This document shows, one piece after another, positions 54,664 through 61,328 of a DNA stretch of 64,000 nt; the stretch's first letter is position 1, and every line of letters begins with the position of its first letter. Origin of the DNA: JANQOH01 sp965243325 (GTDB taxonomy: Bacteria; Pseudomonadota; Alphaproteobacteria; UBA7887). Below the pieces are notes generated by a model that saw only the letters and a list, made by a program, of their open reading frames with translations, was not told where the DNA came from and did no database searches. Position numbers and translations under genes: made by a program. The DNA is taken from positions 2,976,001 to 3,040,000 of the forward strand of contig CBDEUQ010000003.1 in assembly GCA_965243325.1 (NCBI GenBank), given 5' to 3'.

Positions 54664-55878
54664 TCAGGCCGCGGCGCGGCGGATGCCGAGCTGCGCCCAG
54701 ACGGCGCAGAGCGCGTCGACGAGGGAGTCCATCATCGCGTCGTCGTGCAGCGGCGTGGGCGTGATGCGCAGGCGCTCGGTGCCGCGCGGCACCGTCGGAT
54801 AGTTGATCGGCTGCACGTAGATGCCGTAGTCGCGCAGCAGCGAGTCGCTCGCCCGCTTGCAGAGCACGGCGTCGCCGACGATCACCGGCACGATGTGGCT
54901 GGGGTTCTCGATGACGGGGATGCCGACTCCCGCCAGCCGGCGCTTCAGGGTCCCGGCGCGCTCCCGATGGCGGTCGCGCTCGGCCTGGCTCGATTTCAGG
55001 TGGCGGATCGACGCCCGCGCGCCGGCGGCGATCGCCGGCGGCAGCGAGGTGGTGAAGATGAAGCCGGAGGCGAACGACCGCACCACGTCGCAGACGGCGC
55101 ACGAGGCCGCGATATAGCCGCCCATGACGCCGAACGCCTTGCCGAGCGTGCCCTCGATCACGTCGAGCCGGTGCATGACGCCGTCGCGCTCGGCGACGCC
55201 GCCGCCGCGCGGCCCGTACATGCCGACCGCGTGGACCTCGTCGAGATACGTCAGCGCGCCGTGGCGTTCGGCGACGTCGCAGATCTCGCCGATCGGCGCG
55301 ATGTCGCCGTCCATCGAATAGACCGACTCGAAGGCGACGATCTTCGGCGCCGCCGGGTCGAGGTCGCCAAGCAGCTCGTCGAGATGGCCCACGTCGTTGT
55401 GGCGGAAAATCTTCTTCGGCGCCTTCGAATGGCGTACGCCCTGGATCATCGAGGCGTGGTTGAGCGCATCGGACAGAATGACGCAGCCGGGCAGCAGGCT
55501 GCCGAGGGTCGAAAGGGTGGCGTCGTTCGAGATGTAGCCCGAGGTGAACAGCAGCGCCGCCTCCTTGCCGTGCAGGTCGGCGAGCTCGCGTTCGAGCAGC
55601 ACATGGTAGTGCGTCGTCCCCGAGATGTTGCGCGTGCCGCCGGACCCGGCGCCGGCGCGGCGCACCGCGTCGCACATGGCTTCGACCACGGCCGGGTGCT
55701 GGCCCATGCCGAGATAGTCGTTCGAGCACCAGACGACGACCTCGCGTTCGACGCCGTCGTCGTAGCAGCTCGCGCGCGGAAAGTTCCCGGCGCGGCGCGC
55801 CAGATCGGCGAAGACGCGGTAGCGGCCCTCGGCTCTCAGCGCCCCGAGCGCATCGGCGAAACAGGCTTCGTAGTCCAT
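54664..55878 (-). CDS. hemA: 5-aminolevulinate synthase
   Basis: Condenses glycine and succinyl-CoA to 5-aminolevulinate, the first step of haem and corrin synthesis by the C4 route of alphaproteobacteria. The 404 residues match the usual length. The PLP Lys247 lies in EGTLGKAFGVMGGY; Asp213 is in LDEVHAVGMYGPRGGG; other signatures are WCSNDYLGMGQHP, GAGSGGTRNISGTTHYH and HASMIQGVRHS. The C-terminal VQPINYPTVPRGTERLRITPTP, typical of ALAS rather than other alpha-oxoamine synthases, supports the assignment. It stands alone, divergent from an exported protein. Confidence 0.97.
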   Translation of the reverse strand: MDYEACFADALGALRAEGRYRVFADLARRAGNFPRASCYDDGVEREVVVWCSNDYLGMGQHPAVVEAMCDAVRRAGAGSGGTRNISGTTHYHVLLERELADLHGKEAALLFTSGYISNDATLSTLGSLLPGCVILSDALNHASMIQGVRHSKAPKKIFRHNDVGHLDELLGDLDPAAPKIVAFESVYSMDGDIAPIGEICDVAERHGALTYLDEVHAVGMYGPRGGGVAERDGVMHRLDVIEGTLGKAFGVMGGYIAASCAVCDVVRSFASGFIFTTSLPPAIAAGARASIRHLKSSQAERDRHRERAGTLKRRLAGVGIPVIENPSHIVPVIVGDAVLCKRASDSLLRDYGIYVQPINYPTVPRGTERLRITPTPLHDDAMMDSLVDALCAVWAQLGIRRAAA

Positions 55879-55958
55879 GGCGGCGCCGGCGTGTTCCCTG
55901 GATGGCTGCGTCGCCGGGGCATAGTATCATGACGCTCCCGGCGCAAGGAGGACGGACG

Positions 55959-56807
55959 TTGCTTCGGAGATGGTTTCTCGCGGCGGTGCCGTGCCTCGCC
56001 GCCGTCGCGGCAGGTGCCGAACATCGGGTCTACGATGCGGACGGCATCAGCGCGACCGCTTACGGTGACTGCGACGGCACCGACTACGTGCTGGTCTCGC
56101 TGTCGGACGCCTATGCGCCCGTCCGCTATGCCGCCCGCGACCGCTTCGCCGACACGCTGGCGCCGCACCTGGGCCCCATCTTCGACGCCGCGGCGGCGTG
56201 GCTTGAAGAGCGCTGCGGCAACACGGAAACGATCACCGTCGTCGGCCTCGTCAACGCGGTGCCGGTCCACGCGGTCGCGGCAGCCAGCGGACGGGCGTGG
56301 ACGCCGGAGTCCGCCGCGGCCGACGGCCGCTCCCTCGCCTTCCTGGCGGCCGCGCTGCCGGAGACGGGCACGGAACCGTGCAACGAACCCGACGGCGAGG
56401 CCGGCGCGCTGCGCACGTCGCTCTTCACCGCCAAGGTCGCGCGGACGACGGGATCATGGAACCGCCGCGAGACGCTGGCGGCGATCGTGCCACTGCACCG
56501 CGAGATCGCCGCGCTGCTCGCCCGCCGCGGCTTCGACTGGTCGTGCGGGGCCGCGTTCGCCCTTGCCGAGCTCGCCGTCCACGCCGATCTCGCCCGCGCC
56601 GAGATCCTGCGGGAGAACGTCGACGACATCCTCGCGCTCGAACCGGATGCGGCGCTGCTTGCGGCGTTCGCCGGACCGGGGTTCGCGCCGATCGACGACT
56701 TCCGGAACATCGTCGTGGACACGGCCGACGGCCCGGCGGTCCGCTACGGCGGCTACCGGCTGCCCATCGTCGCGCGCATCGAGGCGGCGTTCGGGCTCGG
56801 GCGGTGA
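55959..56807 (+). CDS. Exported protein of unknown function
   Basis: About 282 residues with an N-terminal signal peptide (LRRWFLAAVPCLAAVAAGAEH). I prefer a TTG start at 55959 because a perfect AAGGAGG lies at 55945-55951, eight bases upstream; an in-frame ATG at 55929 has no ribosome site but is possible. The mature part is mixed alpha/beta with DADGISATAYGDCDGTDYVLVSL, an internal pair of cysteines (AYGDC, EERCGN), another at PCNEPDGE and WSCGAAF, and a helical middle. No family recognised. It is divergent from hemA and convergent with the SDR gene. Confidence 0.7.
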   Translation: MLRRWFLAAVPCLAAVAAGAEHRVYDADGISATAYGDCDGTDYVLVSLSDAYAPVRYAARDRFADTLAPHLGPIFDAAAAWLEERCGNTETITVVGLVNAVPVHAVAAASGRAWTPESAAADGRSLAFLAAALPETGTEPCNEPDGEAGALRTSLFTAKVARTTGSWNRRETLAAIVPLHREIAALLARRGFDWSCGAAFALAELAVHADLARAEILRENVDDILALEPDAALLAAFAGPGFAPIDDFRNIVVDTADGPAVRYGGYRLPIVARIEAAFGLGR

Positions 56808-56932
56808 CGATCGACGGGAAGAACGGGAAGAGCGCCAGTCCCGGATCGTGCGCGCCGGGCCGGGATTCGATCTCTCCGGGCGCCATCCACGATTCGGGGC
56901 GACCGGCCGGAAGCTGAGGTCCCAGCCCGCGG

Positions 56933-57670
56933 TCAGCCCGCCGCGTAGCCGCCGTCGACGACGAGGACGCTGCCGGTCACGAAGGACGCCGCGGGGGAGC
57001 ACAGGAACAGCACCGCCCCGGCCACCTCGTCGGGCCTGCCGAATCGCTTCATCGGGGTGCGCTCGACGATCGCCCGGTAGCGCTCCGGCTCGTCGCGGAC
57101 GGGCGCCGTCATCTTGGTCTCGATCCAGCCCGGCACGACGGCGTTGATGCGCACGCGATGATGAGCCCACGACACCGCCAGCGACTTGGTGAGATTGACG
57201 AGGCCCGCCTTGCTCGCGGCATAGGCCGGCGCCGTGGGCGAGCCGAACAGGCTGAACATCGAGCCGACGTTGACCATGCACCCGCGGGTCAGCGCCAGCT
57301 TGCCCAGGCACGCGTGGCTCATGCGCATGGCGCCGATAAGGTTGGCGTTGACGACGTTGGCGAACGGGCCGGGGCGAAACTCCGCGCCCTGACGCAGCAC
57401 GGTGCCCGCGTTGTTGACGAGGATGTCGAGGCGGTCGATGTGGTCCATCGCCTCCTCGATCGACAGATCGTTGGTGACGTCGAGCTGCAACGCCGTCATC
57501 TCGCCGAACGGCGTCGCGGTACGGCAGGCCGCCAGCGATTCGCGGGTGCGCGCGGTCACGAACACCTCCGCCCCGGCCTGCAGCAAGGCGCCCGCGACCG
57601 CGTGGCCGATACCGCTCGCGCCACCGGTGACCAGCGCCACCTTGCCGGCGAGGTCAATCTCCCAGGCCAC
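56933..57670 (-). CDS. SDR family oxidoreductase
   Basis: Classical short-chain dehydrogenase of 245 residues: coenzyme motif TGGASGIGHA, TART (NADP-leaning), LVNNAGTVLRQG, catalytic Ser in NVGSMFSLFG, Tyr-Lys in YAASKAGLVNL, and the ending VLVVDGGYAAG. It starts at GTG 57670, overlapping the end of the upstream hydroxyacid dehydrogenase by 17 bases. With that gene, the FAA hydrolase and the SDR at 59597 it makes a four-gene catabolic operon that looks like a non-phosphorylative sugar or sugar-acid route. Confidence 0.92.
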   Translation of the reverse strand: MAWEIDLAGKVALVTGGASGIGHAVAGALLQAGAEVFVTARTRESLAACRTATPFGEMTALQLDVTNDLSIEEAMDHIDRLDILVNNAGTVLRQGAEFRPGPFANVVNANLIGAMRMSHACLGKLALTRGCMVNVGSMFSLFGSPTAPAYAASKAGLVNLTKSLAVSWAHHRVRINAVVPGWIETKMTAPVRDEPERYRAIVERTPMKRFGRPDEVAGAVLFLCSPAASFVTGSVLVVDGGYAAG

Positions 57671-58655
57671 GCCGGCTCCCCACGGGTAGGCGGTTGATCG
57701 GGTTCGGCGGCGTCTCCCCGGCCAGCGCGGCTTTCAGGTTCCGCGCCGCGAGCCGCACCATGTCGTGCCGCGTCTCCACGTCGGCGCTGGCGATGTGCGA
57801 CGTGAGGACGACATTGTCGAGGTCGCCGAGACCCTCGGTCAGCCGCGGCTCGAACTCGTAGACGTCGAGCGCCGCACCAGCGATCCGCTTTTCCCGCAGC
57901 GCCTCGACGAGCGCCGCCTCGTGCACCACGGGGCCGCGCGCGATGTTGAGGAGATAGGCGTCGCGCCGCATCAGGCGGAGGCGGCGGGCGTCGATCAGGT
58001 GCCGGGTCTCGGTAGTCAGCGGCAGTTGCAGGAGCACGTACCGCGCCTGCGCGAGAAGGTCGTCGAGCGGGAGGTAGCGCACGCCGAGCGCCTCTTCGAC
58101 CGCCGGATCGACGCGGCTTCGGTTGTGGTAGACGATGTCGAGGCTGAAGCCGCGCGCACGCTTGGCCACCTCGCGGCCTATGCGCCCCAGGCCGACGATG
58201 CCGAGCATCTCGCCCTTCACCCGCGCGCCCCAGAACAGCGGAAACGACGGCCCGTCGAACAGCCCGGCGCGGGTGTAGCGATCGGACTCGACGATGCGAC
58301 GACCCACGGCGAGCAGCATGGCGACGGCGAAGTCGGCGACGGCATCGTCGAGCACGCCGGCGGTGTTGGTGACCTGCACTCCGGCCTTCGTCGCCGCCTC
58401 CATGTCGATGTCGTCGACGCCGACGGAAACGCTCGCGATGGCCCGGAGCGTACCGGCGTTCGCGGCGATCACGGCACCGGGGATCTGGATTTGCAGCGTC
58501 ATGACACCGGTCTTGCCGGCGACCCGGGCCGCCAGCTCGTCCGCGGGCATGACGCCATGCTCGAAGAAATTGAAGTAGTCGACCTCGTAGCGGCCGCGAA
58601 GATCGTCGAGAACGTCATCCGGCGCCCAGCTGTGGATGAAGATCGACTCCCTCAT
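57654..58655 (-). CDS. D-isomer-specific 2-hydroxyacid dehydrogenase family protein
   Basis: NAD(P)-dependent reductase of 2-oxo acids such as glyoxylate or hydroxypyruvate, 333 residues. The Rossmann motif is MLGIVGLGRIGREVAKRA. The catalytic trio is Arg in ASVSVGVDDIDMEAA/NIARGPVVHEAALVEAL, Glu in DVYEFEPRLTEGL and His in VLTSHIASADVETR. The length and order match GhrB-like enzymes. It lies between the FAA hydrolase (25 bases upstream) and the SDR (overlapping downstream) in one operon. The ribosome site is weak. Confidence 0.92.
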   Translation of the reverse strand: MRESIFIHSWAPDDVLDDLRGRYEVDYFNFFEHGVMPADELAARVAGKTGVMTLQIQIPGAVIAANAGTLRAIASVSVGVDDIDMEAATKAGVQVTNTAGVLDDAVADFAVAMLLAVGRRIVESDRYTRAGLFDGPSFPLFWGARVKGEMLGIVGLGRIGREVAKRARGFSLDIVYHNRSRVDPAVEEALGVRYLPLDDLLAQARYVLLQLPLTTETRHLIDARRLRLMRRDAYLLNIARGPVVHEAALVEALREKRIAGAALDVYEFEPRLTEGLGDLDNVVLTSHIASADVETRHDMVRLAARNLKAALAGETPPNPINRLPVGSRRGLGD

Positions 58656-58680
58656 GACGCCGCGGCCGCCCGAGAAGCCT

Positions 58681-59532
58681 TCATCCGGCGCGCCAAGCCT
58701 CGACCGGCTGGCGCTGCTGCCCTAGACCCTCGATGCCGAGCGTCATCACGTCGCCGGCGTTGAGGAAGACGGGCGGCTTGAAGCCGGCGCCGACGCCGGG
58801 CGGCGTGCCGGTGGAGATCACGTCACCGGGATGCAGCGTCATGATGCGCGACAGATACGCGATCAGCTCCGCGACGCCGAAGATCATGGTGTCGGTGTTG
58901 CCCGTCTGGCGGCGCGTGCCGTTCACGTCGAGCCACATGTCGAGCTTCTGCGGATCGGCGATCTCGTCGGCCGTCACCAGCCACGGGCCGATGGGGCAGA
59001 AGGTGTCGCAGCTCTTGCCCTTGGTCCACGTCGGCCCGTGCTCGAGCTGCCATTCGCGTTCCGACACGTCGTTCACGACGCAGTAGCCGGCGACGTGCCC
59101 GAGCGCGTCGGCCTCGGCGACGTTGTTGGCGGGCGTGCCGATGACGACGCCGAGCTCGACCTCCCAGTCGGACTTGCGCGAGTCCTTGGGCATGACGACG
59201 GGATCGTCGGGGCCGTTGAGCGAACTGTTCGCCTTGAGGAAGAGAATCGGCTCCCCGGGGATCGGCGACCCGGTCTCCTTGGCATGATCGACATAGTTGA
59301 GGCCGATGCACATGATCTTGCCCACGGGCGCCCACGGCACGCCGTAGCGCGGCTCGCCCGCGACCACCGGCAGCGCCTGCGCGTCCACGCCGTCGAGAGC
59401 GCGCAGGCCCTCGGGAGTCAGACTGTCAGGCGTAATGTCTTCGATTTCGCCGCCGAGGTCGCGCAAGCGGCCTTCGTCGTCGATCAGGCCCGGCTTCTCC
59501 TGGCCGGGGCTGCCATAGCGTGCAAGCTTCAT
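58681..59532 (-). CDS. Fumarylacetoacetate hydrolase family protein
   Basis: Metal-dependent hydrolase or decarboxylase of 283 residues acting on 2-oxo acids or acylpyruvates. Signatures: GKIMCIGLNYVDHAKE, EPILFLKANSSLNGPDDPVVMP, the metal ligands in DWEVELGVVIG, NDVSEREWQLEHGPTWTKGKSCDTFCPIGPWLV, and VISTGTPPGVG. The N-terminal KLARYGSPGQEKPGLID is typical of ureidoglycolate lyase-like and 2,4-diketo-3-deoxy-L-fuconate/rhamnonate hydrolase members, which fits a sugar pathway with the flanking SDRs. The strong GGGAGGA before ATG 59532 fixes the start. Confidence 0.93.
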   Translation of the reverse strand: MKLARYGSPGQEKPGLIDDEGRLRDLGGEIEDITPDSLTPEGLRALDGVDAQALPVVAGEPRYGVPWAPVGKIMCIGLNYVDHAKETGSPIPGEPILFLKANSSLNGPDDPVVMPKDSRKSDWEVELGVVIGTPANNVAEADALGHVAGYCVVNDVSEREWQLEHGPTWTKGKSCDTFCPIGPWLVTADEIADPQKLDMWLDVNGTRRQTGNTDTMIFGVAELIAYLSRIMTLHPGDVISTGTPPGVGAGFKPPVFLNAGDVMTLGIEGLGQQRQPVEAWRAG

Positions 59533-59596
59533 GGGGGTCCTCCCTCGCGGACGGGCCGCGTTTGCGGTTGCGTGACGGAGAGGCCGCGGGCGCGGC

Positions 59597-60322
59597 CTAG
59601 ATGGTGATACCGCCGTCGATGGCGATAGCCTGGCCGGTGACGAACGCGGCGTCGTCCGAAGCCAGCCAGACGACGAGCCGGGCAATCTCGTCCGCCTCGG
59701 CAAGCCGGCCCATAGGCTGGCGGGCGACGAAGTCCCGACGCGCCGCCACGGGATCGGCAAAGGCGGCGATGCGCTCGCCGAGCGACGGCGTGTCCACGGT
59801 ACCCGGGCAGACGGCGTTGCAGGCGATGCCCTGCCCGACATAGTCGGCGGCGATCGACTTGGTCAGTCCGATCACCGCCGCCTTGGTCGCGCCGTAGGCG
59901 GCACGGTACGGGATGCCCTTGAGCGAGCCGGCCACGGAGGCCATGTTGAGGATGCGCCCGCCGCCGCGCTCGATCATCCCCGGCAGCCAGGCGCGGATGG
60001 TGTCGTACATGGAGCGAACGTTGATCGCGAAGGCCCGCTCCCAATCGTCGGGCTCGCATTCGAGCACGGTGCCGACGGGAACCCAGCCGGCACAGTTGAA
60101 GAGGATATCCACCGGTCCGGTGCGGTCGCGCGCGGCGGCGACGGCGCCGGCGTCGGTCACGTCGAGCGCGAAGGTCTCGGCGCCATGGAGGCCCGCGAGC
60201 TTGCCGGCGTCTATGTCGGTCGCGAACAGGCGCGCACCCTCGGCGAGAAAGGCCTCGGCGCTGGCCCGGCCGATGCCCTGGCCGGCCGCAGTGATGAGCG
60301 CTGTCTTCCCGGCAAGCCGCAC
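59597..60322 (-). CDS. SDR family oxidoreductase (keto-deoxy sugar acid dehydrogenase-like)
   Basis: A 241-residue short-chain dehydrogenase: AGKTALITAAGQGIGRA, ATDIDAGKL (Asp favours NAD), FNCAGWVPVG, catalytic Ser in NMASVAGSLKG, Tyr-Lys in YGATKAAVIGL, and the ending AIAIDGGITI. TAAGQGIG and NCAGWVPVGT resemble the DHRS6/2-keto-3-deoxy-L-fuconate dehydrogenase group; combined with the FAA hydrolase 64 bases downstream, this suggests non-phosphorylative fucose- or rhamnose-like degradation. AAGGAGG precedes GTG 60322. It is the first gene of the operon. Confidence 0.92.
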   Translation of the reverse strand: MRLAGKTALITAAGQGIGRASAEAFLAEGARLFATDIDAGKLAGLHGAETFALDVTDAGAVAAARDRTGPVDILFNCAGWVPVGTVLECEPDDWERAFAINVRSMYDTIRAWLPGMIERGGGRILNMASVAGSLKGIPYRAAYGATKAAVIGLTKSIAADYVGQGIACNAVCPGTVDTPSLGERIAAFADPVAARRDFVARQPMGRLAEADEIARLVVWLASDDAAFVTGQAIAIDGGITI

Positions 60323-60535
60323 GCGCGCCTCCTTCGCCGAACGACCGCGCCGCCGACCGCGGCGGCTTCGGCAGCCCCGACAATAACGGCGCGCGCGGCG
60401 CGGGCAAGCCCCGCCGGGCGCGTCACCGCCGGCCCGAGCGTCTGTTTGCCCGCGTACCGCACAATGTATGCTCGGCGGCCACGGTGTCCGCCGAACGCGG
60501 CCGGGCGTGAACGTGGAAGAAGGAGGACAGGAACG

Positions 60536-61069
60536 ATGAAGACGATCCCAATTGCCACCGCAATACTGATCGCGGGCGCCTTCGGCGCCGCCGCAACCGC
60601 CGCCGACATCGGCGAATACGCGGACGCCGACGACAAGACCCTGGAGCAATGCCTGCAAGCCGCGCTCGACGTGTTCGGCGGCGAGGCGCTCAACGTCGAA
60701 TACAAGATGGAGGACGGCGACCCGATCTACGATTTCGACATCCTCGCGCCCGACGGCGTCCGCTGGGAGGTCGAGGTCAACGCGGAAAACGCGATGATCT
60801 GGGAGATCGAGCGCGAGGTGGACAAGTCCGACCCGGCGTTCGCGGAGCACGCGGCGGTCGACGAGGAGAGTGCCCGTGGCGCAGCGCTTGCGCTGTTCCC
60901 CGGCGTTGTCGAGAGCGTCGAATACGGCATCGAGATCGACGGTAGCGCGGTCTACGAGTTCGACATCGTCCTCGCCGGCGGCGGCGAGATGAACGTCGAG
61001 GTCGATGCGGCGACGGGCAGGGTCGTCGAAGCCAGCCCGGAACTCTGGGAGATCGGCGAAGGCGAATAG
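60536..61069 (+). CDS. Periplasmic PepSY domain-containing protein
   Basis: A 177-residue protein with a signal peptide (KTIPIATAILIAGAFGAAATAAD) and two tandem PepSY-like repeats: KTLEQCLQAALDVFGGEALNVEYKMEDGDPIYDFDIL with VEVNAENAMIWEIE, and ESARGAALALFPGVVESVEYGIEIDGSAVYEFDIV with VEVDAATGRVVEAS. PepSY domains are thought to inhibit or chaperone periplasmic enzymes and often accompany metal or haem systems. A perfect AGGAGG lies before ATG 60536. The protein is very acidic. The TonB receptor starts 260 bases downstream, behind an AT-rich gap. Confidence 0.88.
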   Translation: MKTIPIATAILIAGAFGAAATAADIGEYADADDKTLEQCLQAALDVFGGEALNVEYKMEDGDPIYDFDILAPDGVRWEVEVNAENAMIWEIEREVDKSDPAFAEHAAVDEESARGAALALFPGVVESVEYGIEIDGSAVYEFDIVLAGGGEMNVEVDAATGRVVEASPELWEIGEGE

Positions 61070-61328
61070 GAGACCCGCCAACGAGGCCCGGGAAGGCGGG
61101 TTCGGCCACCACCCGTCAAGCGAATAAAATGGATACATACAACCAATGGGATAATATAACCCAATCGGTGGCCATTTATATCCAATAACTGTCCATATAG
61201 AACCTACATTTTTCATTATTATTTGAGACTTAATGAATTTTCCTTCCACATTCATTTGACAACTTCCGAGAAGAACAGTACCGGTTCCCGCCGTTGTCTG
61301 ATTGGGAGATCGGGGAGGGATTCCGGCA
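61070..61328. promoter_or_regulatory. AT-rich regulatory gap before TonB receptor gene
   Basis: From about 61120 to 61275 the DNA is strikingly AT-rich against a GC-rich background and has no gene. It contains an imperfect palindrome (see the next entry) and TTGACA at 61257-61262, which could be a -35 element for the downstream gene. The composition and position upstream of an outer-membrane receptor suggest a regulated promoter region. The exact promoter cannot be fixed by eye. Confidence 0.4.
61148..61162. promoter_or_regulatory. Imperfect palindrome, candidate Fur/Zur-family operator
   Basis: GGGATAATATAACCC: the GGG/CCC arms and the inner TA steps are symmetrical, 11 of 15 positions agreeing with the reverse complement. 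It is embedded in ACCAATGGG...CCCAATCGGT, which extends a weak inverted repeat. The AT-rich dyad resembles the general shape of Fur-superfamily operators; assignment to Zur rests only on the metal-like receptor downstream. Confidence 0.3.
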
